DNA of 64,000 nt from Vandiemenella viatica (taxonomy: Eukaryota > Arthropoda > Insecta > Orthoptera > Morabidae), in contig JARYHS010013630.1 in the NCBI GenBank assembly GCA_031002005.1, positions 30,157,504 through 30,221,503 on the forward strand, given 5' to 3'. Made by a program: the position numbers and the translations under genes. Below, in pieces: positions 1 through 9,675 of this stretch. The notes under the pieces were generated by a model that worked only from the letters and a program-made list of their open reading frames with translations, made no database searches and was not told the origin of the DNA. Each line of letters starts with the position of its first letter. The first letter of the stretch is position 1.

Positions 1-1396
1 CTACTATCAATGCCCAACAAAATTCTATCTGCTTGTCTCCGCAAAAGAGTACAAGAAAAAATTGAACACAAAATTGGCGAATACCAAGCTGGCTTCAGAC
101 CTAACAGATTGTGTGCAGAGCAAATCTTCAACCTAAAAACAATCCTAAAATACAGATCAATCAGGCACAAGAAAACCTTATGCACCTTTGTAGACTTCAA
201 GAAGGCATATGACTCCATCGACAGGAAAAGCATACTCATCATCCTAAGAGAATATGGCTGGACAATAAATCAAGAGAATTAAACAATCAGACACTCACTA
301 ACACCACAAACAAAGTAAAATTCATGGGAGAACTCTCCAGAGAATTCAAGATGAAAACTGGCGTTAGACAGGGTGACGGTCTCTTGCCAATCTTATTTAA
401 TATAGCCGTGGCCAAAGTCATTAGAGAATGGGAGAAAATGAACACCCCAGTAAAACTATAAAAATACTAAATATCTCATGCTTGGCCTTCGCAGATGATC
501 TGGCTATTCTGTCAGAAAGTGAACAACAAGCCATCAAACAAATAGAATCCCTCAAAGAATTAGCAGAACAAATGGGACTAAAAATCTCCTTTGAGAAAAT
601 GGTTTTTCTTGGCACACAAACTGAACATTAAACACTGGACACAAAATATGGAAAAATCAACAGTCACCGAGTTTAAATACTTAGTTGAAATTATCAGTCC
701 AACAGGACTCAAAAAGAAGGCACAACAGAACAGACTCAACAAAATGAAAAAGGCTTTCGGACAGACCTGCAACATCTACAACATAAAGAACATAGGAATC
801 CAATCAAAAATTGGGCATTACAATACAGTTATTAAACACAATGCTCTATACGCCACAGAAACACTCACACTAAACTCTAAGAGGGATATCGAGAACATCC
901 AAAAAGAAGAACAAAGAATAATCAGGAAAATTATTGGAGCAACCAAAACAGAAGAAGTCTACAGACTAAAGTCAAGCAAAACAGTAGAGTCCCAATCAAA
1001 CATAGCCAACGACATCAGAAAATGCAGACAAAAATTCTACGGTCACATCAACAGGATGCCAGATCACAGATTAACTAAGCAGATATTCAAATTCATGTAA
1101 CCATTAAAAATGCCTAACAGTTGGTTCGATCAAGTAAGACAAGACCTGGAAATATATAAAATCAAGAGTTCAGAAATCCTAGATCGCAAAATCTTCAGAT
1201 AAAAAATACATGACTGGGTAGTCATGTCAGAAACCAAAGCCAAGAAGACCAGCACAACATGGACAGAAGAGAGAAAACTTGCCTTCAGTAAACAGATGCG
1301 AGAATATTGAAATGGCAAAAGAAACTCAGACAGAAAATGACTATGTTTTGCATGATCTGTATTCTATTCGCATAAAATAAAATAAATAAATAAATA
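1..1396 (+). mobile_element. 3' part of a non-LTR retrotransposon (LINE), cut by the window edge
   Basis: Three consecutive reading-frame pieces encode the palm and thumb of a LINE reverse transcriptase. Positions 10-282 hold the finger region and motif A (VDFKKAYDSIDR); about 355-435 hold motif B (TGVRQGDGLLPILFN); about 485-510 hold the catalytic FADD box; the C-terminal domain runs to 1100 in another frame. Frameshifts near 280-430 and 610-640 break the gene. Beyond the stop, poorly coding 3' sequence ends at about 1371-1396 in an AAATAAATAAATA-type tail, typical of LINEs that end in short A-rich repeats. The 5' part lies outside the window. I do not assign a clade. Element type is secure; boundaries are approximate. 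Confidence 0.85.
10..1100 (+). pseudogene. LINE reverse transcriptase, broken
   Basis: This gene would copy LINE RNA into DNA at a nicked chromosomal target. Visible parts are RT motif A with an Asp in FVDFKKAYDSID, motif B with the Arg-Gln-Gly signature, FADD (first Asp at about 497), and a C-terminal region of about 165 residues rich in Lys and Asn that resembles the LINE thumb and C-terminus. At least two frame changes (near 280-430 and near 620) prevent a single protein. Its orientation matches the A-rich tail at 1371-1396. Confidence 0.8.
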
Positions 1397-1470
1397 TACA
1401 CACATATATATACACATATAATCAAGTAACATATATAATCTAGTAACATTATTATATATATGTATATATG
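1371..1470. repeat. AT-rich simple repeat after the LINE tail
   Basis: The LINE tail of repeated TAAA units runs into alternating TA and ACATA motifs to about 1470. It probably grew by slippage from the tail. From 1470 to 2000 I see AT-rich unique sequence with no supportable gene. Confidence 0.7.
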
Positions 1471-1999
1471 TTTACGTAGGGCACGGAAAATGTCTTAAAT
1501 AATGACGAAATGCATTTGCCATAAAAAGCATTTGTTTTAGATGAAAAATAATAAAAAAACAGTTATTTGGAATGATGTTTTGACTGTATCTTCTTCATTT
1601 TACATACTTCACATCTTTATCTGATTTTTACAGATTAGGGCCAGTTAATAACCATTTCCCAATCTTATGTCTCTTATTGTGGAATAGTCTGACTTGAATT
1701 GTTTTAACTGATAAGTACATGGTGAAATATCTGTAATTGTCCTTTTAGACTTCATACCATGTGTAACTGACCTACTGAAATTGTTTTTACAGACCATCAA
1801 ACCATCTATGTTACAGGCATTGACAAATACAATATACAGAATTCCCCAAAACAATCTGTGACATGATTTTGGTAATTTCCTGTCAGCATTGCACAAAGCC
1901 ATCAGCAGTATCAACCCCACTCATGAATGTATAGTAGTCTTTGATGAAACTTGCACATGAAACTGTCAACTTAAACCCATCTTTTTCTTTGCGCCTAAC

Positions 2000-2168
2000 C
2001 AGTGGTGTAACAATAGTGTGTTAGGGTGGGCAAAATGCCACTGGACCAACTTTCTGAGGGAGCCCTCTAGTCCAAGATCCACCCAGGTCGTCAAACCAGT
2101 CTGAGAGAGGGGCCATCCATTGAAGTTGCCAAATACACTAACCAGTGTAGTTAATAGTTACGCCACTG
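2000..2168. mobile_element. Short non-autonomous hAT-like element (MITE)
   Basis: The left end reads CAGTGGTGTAACAATAG and the right end, on the other strand, CAGTGGCGTAACTATTA, giving inverted ends of about 15 bp that begin CAGTGG as in many hAT elements. The flanking octamers cgcctaac and tgtataac agree at 5 of 8 positions, consistent with an old 8-bp target duplication. There is no coding capacity. Confidence 0.6.
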
Positions 2169-2444
2169 TGTATAACAGTAGCTTCCTCGCTGCCATGAAA
2201 ATTTGATACTAAACGTACAATTTACAATTGTACATGTTCAATTTATCCTTCCAGTCCCAGTAGCCAATGTCTAGGTTTGAAAATCTACTATCACAATCCC
2301 CTCTTTTTAATTTGCCACCAGCAGATAAGTTGTTAGAAAGCCCCTTGTAGTTGGGCCTGATTGCCCCACAGTCAAAGGTTGTTTCAGTTTATTTAAATAA
2401 TGAAACAGATGAAAAATAATTATCAAAACAGATAACAACGTTAT

Positions 2445-2695
2445 ATTTTTTTTTTTTTTTTTGTAACAGTTTAACGTCCCTTTTTAACAACGTGGTCTTT
2501 AGAGACGGGAAAGGATGGGGGCAAGGAATGGGAAGGAATTCGACCATGGCCTTTTGAAGGAAGCATCCCGGCATTCGCCTGGAGTGATTAGGGGAAACCA
2601 TGGAAAACCCAAATCTGGATGCCCGGACGGGGATTCGAACCGCCGTCCTCCCGAATGCGAGGCCAGAACGCTATCCGTTACACCACCACGCTCGG
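2445..2695 (-). mobile_element. tRNA-derived SINE with perfect target duplication
   Basis: The element lies on the minus strand. Its tRNA-like head is at 2695 downwards with a clear B box (GGTTCGAATCC on the minus strand near 2631-2642), followed by a body of about 150 bp and a poly-A tail seen as poly-T at 2445-2461. It is flanked by an exact 12-bp duplication, TAACAACGTTAT, at 2433-2444 and 2696-2707. RNA polymerase III would transcribe it from the internal promoter, and a LINE machinery would mobilise it. It is not a functional tRNA gene. Copies of the same family are at 48883-49081 and, more diverged, at about 4630-4830. Confidence 0.9.
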
Positions 2696-2707
2696 TAACA
2701 ACGTTAT

Positions 2708-3659
2708 TGTTCCATTATTGTTCAGTCAATTTGAAGACCACTCTTTGATCAAATGAGTAATCCAAGAACTTTGCTGTCATTTCTTCATTTTGCCTTGATC
2801 AATTAGAAACTTCTAACAGAAGAGTTTCAATCAGAGTGTAGTTCTTAGAAATATCCATTTGAAAATATCTAAAACAATAATAAAACTAATTGTATACTTG
2901 TTAAATCTATTTACCAACAATTTGCATAAAACTAACCAGATGGTACTTATTTGTTCTTGTTGGTTTTTCTTGATTATTTAGTAAAGAAACTAGAAAAACA
3001 TATTGTATATGGTGGGTAAAATATATATAGTTAAATTTTCAGACCAAAAGAATAATAACAGAAATCAACACTTGCAGAGTAAATTCTCATCTAAAAATGC
3101 ATTGTAAAGTAGCACTTGTTTCTCTTGTCAATATGCTGTCAAGCCCCAACTTGGAAAATTCATTGCTTGACAGTTTTGGCCAGAATTTAGAAATAAATGT
3201 TCTTGTTGTCAGACCTAATGGTACAGCAATGGATCAACAGGCTTAACAATATAGTATTGTAAAATTAAATGGTGGTAAACATAGTGGTACTAATTTGTAA
3301 CATAAGGGAGGAAAGGGTTAATTTGACTGTGATGGATTACACACCCCTGTGTTAATTTACCTGTGGGAATATTTTTACATTTCATGTTTTTTTCTGTTTT
3401 TTTTTTTTTTTTTTAATTTTTCAAGATTAACTTCATCAACCAATTAAAAATTCATCACCAACTGATTTTAATTGTAAATTCTTGCAGCATTTTATTGTTT
3501 GGTGCAGATAATTTAATTTAATTAGCATGATGTGCATGCTTCTGTATCAATTTCCCTACAAACCCATTGTTCTCTTTTCCTATACATTAAGTTAAATTAC
3601 TCTTACAAATTTTAATTTTAAATTCTTTCAGTGATTTTAGTAAAACAGTCATCAATTCT
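2708..3659. other. AT-rich stretch with no recognisable gene
   Basis: Only short stop-rich frames and homopolymer tracts (for example a T run near 3400-3414) are visible. I see no coding or repeat structure that I can name. Confidence 0.5.
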
Positions 3660-4629
3660 CTTGGAGCTTTGTTACAAACTACAACGTCCTTATCCACAAA
3701 AGAAAATTTCCCCACTCCCTTATGTTCGATATTATATGCTATTTCATGGTCATATTCATCTTTTCCCTTTTATGCACCACTGTTAATTCTTCTACCAATA
3801 TCTTTCCACACCTCATCACCAATCTATGCCTTGTGTATCCTTTCCTGTTTTCCAATGAATCCCAATCCCGATCAATTATATCAGTTACTGATAGTGTTCT
3901 ACAGTGAATTTAACAGATAAATCTAGATATCATCCTTTGAACCCTTGAAACTCTAGTATTTGATACCCAAAATGTGGATCACATACCACACCATCATATT
4001 CAAGCAATGGTCTCACCTAACATTTCTCCTCATATGTCTGGTACAGATCATTACCTTCTACAAAAAATTAAGGATTTTGATCCTGATTGTTGAGTTTATT
4101 ATCAGATGTTATGCAAATGCATTTATACTTCAGGTCTTCAACAAGCAATTCCTATTCAAGCATATAATCATAAACATGTGTACATACTAAATTGACTCTT
4201 CTTTGTATTTATCTTCATTCCATATTGATCCACACAGTTAGATGTTCTGTCCAGTTCACCCTACAGCTGTCCAAATTCTATTCCAATTTCGATCCCATTA
4301 TGTCATCTGCAAATTTTTTCTGACCATAAAATATTAATACAATCACTCAGCAGAATAATGAACAAGCATATAACAGTTGTAACTGAAAATACTAATGGGA
4401 TATAATTAACTAACGTATATTAAAAATATTTTGTAAAATTATTTGTTTGTTCCACATCTGCACACTTTTGACCAAAGTGAACATATCTAATCAATTTAAT
4501 CAACAGTGAGCTATCAATACACTACCTTGTGGAACTCCTGTTTTTATGTCAAATTCTTTTGATACAGTTCTATCTACACTAAGTGTTTGCTTTCTACTTT
4601 TTTTGTTTATGGCTTTACAACTTATTTAT

Positions 4630-4830
4630 ATCAAGGTCATTAGACCTAAGAAAGAACTTGGAGCAATGAATGAGAAGAAATTTGCCCTTGGACTTTTAAA
4701 GGACTCAGCCCAGCATTGGGCTAGGGCGGTTTGAAGAAACCATGGGAAACCAAAAACTAAATGGCAAAACTAAGATTCGAACCCACATCCTCATAAATAC
4801 AAGGCCAGAGATATACTGCTCACTGAACAT
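4630..4830 (-). mobile_element. Diverged tRNA-SINE copy inside the LINE
   Basis: A degenerate copy of the SINE family seen at 2445-2695. Shared landmarks are GGAGCAATGAATGAGAAG, a GAAACCATGGGAAACC stretch and, on the minus strand, a B-box-like GGTTCGAATC near 4776-4785. The motif order matches the intact copy. It separates motif A from motif B of the surrounding LINE, so it inserted later than that LINE. Confidence 0.6.
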
Positions 4831-5069
4831 GTTCCATCTTTACCTTTTAAGAATTCCTCCAAACAACAAACCCCTTATTCATCCACTCCAATAGTTTTTA
4901 CCTTATTTCTCATTTCATTGCCTACTCTGTGAAATCTAGTCAGATCTAATGCTACACAATCAACTTGGCCTCCCATGTCCATTTCATTCAAAATATCATG
5001 CATATACCCTTCTAAGACATAAAAATGAATATCTTTGCTTAAAGCCATGCAGTACCAGATTAGCCATGT

Positions 5070-5340
5070 AGCAGTAGTTAGCAAATTCTATGGGTCCCGC
5101 GCCTTCTGCAGGGCCCCGCACCTTTTTTGGGGCTTCGCACCTTCCGGGGGGGGGGGGTGCCCCTTCTGAGAGCGTCGCGCCTTCTAGGGGGCTCCGCCGC
5201 GCCTATGATTCTCTGGAGTCTACCCGTCAGACCAGATGGGCGACCTTTTTTTTAGCTCTACCGCGGCCCCGGATGGCGAAAACCAACGGCCCCTTCTTCA
5301 CATTTGCTACGGGCCCCGCGCTGTTTTAATCCGGCTCTGA
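5070..5340. mobile_element. GC-rich non-autonomous element (hAT-type MITE)
   Basis: A sharply bounded GC-rich block in an AT-rich LINE. The octamer AGCCATGT occurs immediately outside both ends (5062-5069 and 5341-5348), and the flanking LINE motifs join when the block is removed. The right end resembles the hAT start CAGAGCCGG on the other strand; the left end is worn. It carries a long G run near 5147-5156 and a TTTTTTTTAGCTCTAC motif that also occurs, inverted, at 12572-12590 and 56495-56513. The long reading frame across it is chance and is not a gene. Confidence 0.6.
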
Positions 5341-5959
5341 AGCCATGTTGTCATTTAGAAATTCAATTTCTTTCCTCACAAACATTTCTGATGCTGTTGC
5401 ATATCAAAAACTCCCCATTAATTTACCTATCACTGATGTCAAACTAATGGACTTGTAATTTTCAACCTTGTATGCCCCTGCTTTATGAACTGGACTTTCC
5501 CAGTCCTCTGGTAAGACTCCCGACTCAATATAAATAATATTTCAAGGTAAGATACCGTGTAACTCTCATCTGTACTATTTATGCAATGTAGCATCTCTTC
5601 TGGTTTTTTCCCTCCGAATGATAAATCTCAGTCGGGCCAGGAATTTTCAAAAATTGTGTTTGATTATATGAGCCACTGTAGGAGTGGCGAAATACGCGGC
5701 GAAGTGAAACTCTTGTCACGCTGGCGGGGGGATCTCCCAAGCAACAATCATATTCTCACACTGTCTCATTAATTCAGTTTCTTAATTTCACTGCATTTTT
5801 TAGGTCTTCAGCAAGTTCTACTCATCATTATTTTACAATTGGCCAAAAGCCTTCTCTTCTGCTTATTTTCCTAAAATAAGCATAGAAATTTCTAGATGCA
5901 TCATTCGGCGGCCGACTGCAGCCATAATATTCGTCACATATTAATCTTCAGTCTCGATC

Positions 5960-7200
5960 TTTGCGGCTATTAACTACTTGTTTTGGCGTTCCCTTGTGGC
6001 TTGTTGTTAAGAGCAATCTATTTAACCTTCTTACCCTATAAATTCCGTTCTCTTCATTTTCTGTTTGAGAATAAATATTTGTTCGTCCATCCTTATTACT
6101 ACCTTGAAGTCTTCTTACGTTCTCAAATCTGCTTCAAGATCTCTTATACATTATGTAATCTGAGACTTCAGAAAATATCCTTGACATTTGTAGAAGGCAA
6201 AAGTAGGCGGGTACAGGAAAGGGGAAAAATGAGTGTGTAGGGAAATTTCCACCGGAGCTTGTGCTCCATCGCAATTAAAATAGTGAGTTTGGTCGTTTTT
6301 AACAATCAACACTTCTTTGAGATGTGACAGCGATTACTAAATAGTAGGCTATGGGATTCACGATACTGTACAGCATGAAAAATGGCATCTGATTATAAGC
6401 CTATCGTACTCTAAAACATATTTTGTATACGAAAATTTTTTCGTCTTTCACATTCCTCATCGCTAAATAGCCTTATGAGCCTCTATTATTCATCGAAATT
6501 ACGAGACTTCGCTCCCGCTTGATTTTGGTAAATATAATGTCGGGTTATAAAGTACCGGTACTAACATCTCCAATGTCTGGAATAACCAATAGGTTTTTGC
6601 AATCAAGTTTTAAAATAGTAAATGATAAGTAATCGGAAAAAAACAGAGCTCTTGTTTCATTTGCTCAGTGCAGCATTTGGGCTTGGTTAGACTTGCATTT
6701 GTAATGGGAGAATAACGTACTTGTATAATTTCATATCACTTTTTTGTACAACAAAGTCCTACCTGCAACTCAGCAGCGGTTGTTGTGACTGCGACACTAG
6801 CCCGCTTTCCTTGAAGCAAACATGCTCGAGTGGCAGTCCTACGACCTCAAATTCTGATGACGTCACGAACTGCTGTTGTAAACAAGATCCGGATTCTGCC
6901 GAGGAAGGCAGGGGCGGCGTTTTGTGTTCGCCCGGGGTGGTAGTCCGACAGTTAGGGAGGGGGGGGGGGGGGAGGGTAGAGGAGATTCCCTTGAAAATAT
7001 TACTTGGTTATCTTACCTGAAACAATAATAACGTAAATAATACAAACAAATTCATAAGAGAAATTCATTCGGATAAAAACAAAAAAATGAATTTAAAGAC
7101 ATAATTTATTCAATATAAATTTAGTTTTATACAAAAATTATATTTGGAATTTACTATTCATTATTAACTGCGCAATGCAAAAACTGTACTGCGCTTTGCT
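5960..7200. other. No gene recognised; possible hAT end at about 6911
   Basis: I find no supportable coding region. A CAGGGGCGGCG motif near 6911 resembles the terminal sequence of DUF4371-type hAT elements and might be the downstream end of the hAT whose minus-strand transposase lies at 7205-8944. It is followed by a G run at 6957-6972. No matching opposite end was found, so this is only a suggestion. Confidence 0.3.
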
Positions 7201-7204
7201 TGTT

Positions 7205-7443
7205 TGGAAATGAACCAATTCAACAATTATTCCACATCTTCTTCGTCTGTCAGATTACAATTTACATGTAATATTGCGATATTGTTTAGTCTGTCTTGAA
7301 ACATTGTCGATCTTTGGTGTAAGACGAAAACTTCGTTCATTCGAACAGGATGACCCAATAATCGTGACGAGTAGTCGAAGAAAGTGAACAAACTCTGGTA
7401 TGAGTCTTCTAATCTGTTTGAACTTTTGTGAAAAATCTACAAT

Positions 7444-7497
<54 letters not shown>

Positions 7498-8944
7498 TTC
7501 TTTCGATGTTTGCGGGCTTGCGGCAAAGCGAATCATTCTAACGATTTTAAGAAGTGAATGGAATCGTTGTGGAATCGACTCTAACGTCAAGAGTACTTGA
7601 TCGTAAACTTCACGTAAACTTCAATATAAGATTTACGAAAAAAAATCAAAAAAAATCTTGAGGTGTTTCGAATCGGAGATTTTCGCTTCTACCTTGGTTA
7701 AGGTGATGGGAATTTTACGCTGATGTGGGATTTGTGGTTCGTTGATTTCAAAGTTAGTGCCTGACTGCATGCTTTTCCGTCAAATTGCTTCGAATTTTGA
7801 ATCTCGAACACAGTACAAAATCAGTGATTGCTTCTATCTTCTCACACGATCCAATAACATATAGATTCGATTTCTGTAGATCTGCATTCAAAATTTCGAA
7901 GCGATTAGAAATTTCAATCGTCAGCGTTAAATAGAAAAGACACCTAAAAACGATTCCATGTAGAAGTAAAATCCAGAAGCCTTAACAGCTACACCGCTAT
8001 CTGATTCTCTGCTGCAGAATGATCGTATATGAATTGTATTCGCTGCTGATAATTTTCTCTTACTGATTTAAGAGATTTTATTCTCATTAACCATCTGTAA
8101 AAAAAATTATGTATAGATGCGCTTACAAATAAAAACGATAATTTAAAAAATTGGATTTTACTTGTAATCTTTAGAAATAACTTGATGGACAATAGGCTGT
8201 AAAATAAAGTAAATCATCATTATTTCCTTTTTATATTCCGATTTGCAGTTACTTAAGTCGTTTCGGCGAATCTCGCTAGAAGTTTACCAAACCTTTTATA
8301 GTTTCTACGAATCTTGTTGCTGTTATAACTCTCTCAATTCCATCTCGTACAGAAAGATTGAGATTATGGGCACTACAATGCACAAGTAAAGCTCGAGGTT
8401 CTTCATTGTGTGTTCGGGATTGAACTCCTGAAATTTTTCTAGAAACATTAAAAGCCTCATCGTAGCCTTTTGAAAGCGCCAACTTGTGCTTGGCGAAAAT
8501 ATCAATGACCGGATCAAATAAGGTTTCTTCATTGGCGTTCGCAGTTAAAAACAATCCAATGAAATGTTCACTTGCAATGAGATCTTCCGAAATCATTCGC
8601 AGGGAAGTTGATCCTATTTCTTCCATGATTAAAGACAATAGCGTCGTAGCCATAAAATCAAAAATTTCATTCTGACAGTCATTATGAAGCCATTTGTAAT
8701 CATCTCTTAGCAGCCACGATTTTAGATCAGTAACATCTTCATCTCGAGCTTTTAAAAAATGCCATGAATTTTTAATTTTCATCACTGTTGGCTCCTCACA
8801 CATCAAACCTTGTCTCGCTCCATGGTCTCGCCAAGGCCTTAAAGGCATTATATTGTCTCTGCTTAAAGGTACTAAATATTTTCGACGACTCTTATGGTTA
8901 TCAAACATTTGTTTTGAATGAGCCGTTGTTATCGATTGTACCAC
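7205..8944 (-). pseudogene. hAT transposase (DUF4371 type) pseudogene with an intron
   Basis: The minus strand encodes the parts of a DUF4371 hAT transposase in order. Exon 1 (8944 to about 8288) includes NEIFDFMATTLLSLIMEEI, then EHFIGLF, then SKGYDEAFNVSRKISGVQ in place of the usual RGQGYDGAxNMSG, then LVHCSAHNLNLSVRDG. A GTAAAC donor at 8287 and a T-rich acceptor ending AG at 8095-8096 delimit an intron of about 193 bp. Exon 2 resumes with RWLMRIKSLKSVRENYQQ. Farther down are RFEILNADLQ and, near 7380-7215, the C-terminal dimerisation signature RSTMFQDRLNNIAILHVN. A 45-bp T run (7448-7492), stops and frame changes inactivate it. The catalytic Asp region of the first motif is also diverged. 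Confidence 0.8.
7448..7492. repeat. 45-bp T homopolymer
   Basis: An uninterrupted T run inside the hAT pseudogene, upstream of its dimerisation-domain coding region on the minus strand. It may be the remains of a poly-A tail from a short retroposon or a slippage product; no duplication was found around it. Confidence 0.9.
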
Positions 8945-9229
8945 GTTGATATTATCAACGTTTTTTAATCCTTCAGCGTAGTTGGTCTGAAGAGAATTGG
9001 TATTTTGTCGTATAACCAGTAGTGTGTCTCAAAATGAATCCAAATCCGATCTGGAGAAATAATTTAATCTTTGGTAAAGTGTACGTTATGTGAAAAATAA
9101 TTTCTGCCATTCTACCATTGCTTTATAAAGTCATTTGAAGTGTATCCTTCCAGAAGAGTTTGAAGAGTGTGGGAAACTAAATGCAGTTCTTAAGTTATAG
9201 GAACAAGAAAGAAAATATCAATGTCAGTC

Positions 9230-9450
9230 TGATCCAGTAGCTTAAGCAAATACGACTTCCATCAAAAGAAGAGCCTCCTAAGTGGTGGTAAATGAACACT
9301 TAAAATTTTTTTATTTGTTGTCATTACTCCGTCCATCAATGTTGCTAGTGAAAAAATGTTCAGTGAAACAGCCTTAATTTATAGTGAAAAAAAGAAGCAA
9401 TTTAAAATAAGAAAAGGCTGTATAGCTTATGTTTTTTAAATTTAACTTTT
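9230..9450 (+). pseudogene. hAT dimerisation-domain remnant
   Basis: Plus-strand translation gives KKSLLSGG, a stop, then TPSINVASEKMFSETALIYSE. This matches the conserved C-terminal hAT motif (P-x-S/T-S-x-x-S-E-R-x-F-S-x-A). It is on the opposite strand to the neighbouring hAT pseudogene, so it belongs to a different insertion. Nothing upstream could be joined to it with confidence. Confidence 0.6.
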
Positions 9451-9675
9451 CATTTTTAAGTTTCGAATTTTAGTTATAGTAATTAGAAAACTATTATTAT
9501 TATTAACTTTAAAGTCAGCTACTGCCTGATTGATTTGATTATTAAAATAAACATTATTTCACTTGAAATTTTTATTAAGTATAAATAACTAGGAAGTAAA
9601 TTAAGAACAGTGACACCAATTTTCATTTTTATAAAACATTTTCATATAACTTCTGCTTCTCTTACCGCTTCCATA

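Larger units (their letters stand above)
3660..5960 (-). mobile_element. Old CR1/L2-like LINE on the minus strand, split by two insertions
   Basis: Reading the minus strand downward, 5570-5345 encodes the RT start (EDWESPVHKAG, then NYKSISLTSVIGKL). Just after the GC-rich insertion (5070-5340) comes LHGFKQRYSFL, the counterpart of the QHGFRxGRS motif. About 5050-4870 encodes GGQVDCVALDLTRF (motif A). After a SINE-like insertion, about 4560-4510 gives IKTGVPQGSVL (motif B), and about 4000-3700 gives a C-terminal stretch like EYDGVVCDPHFGY. Many stops and frameshifts show great age. The fragments stay in family order, so this is one element. Its 5' part fades out between 5600 and 5960. Confidence 0.75.

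Noticed and set aside
2590..2695. Possible tRNA gene (B-box and A-box-like blocks)
   Set aside because: It is the head of a SINE with a poly-A tail and target duplication; a cloverleaf with a proper acceptor stem was not evident.
5090..5329. 79-codon Pro/Gly-rich ORF in the GC-rich block
   Set aside because: GC-rich non-autonomous element; the frame has a homopolymer-rich composition and no similarity to a protein.
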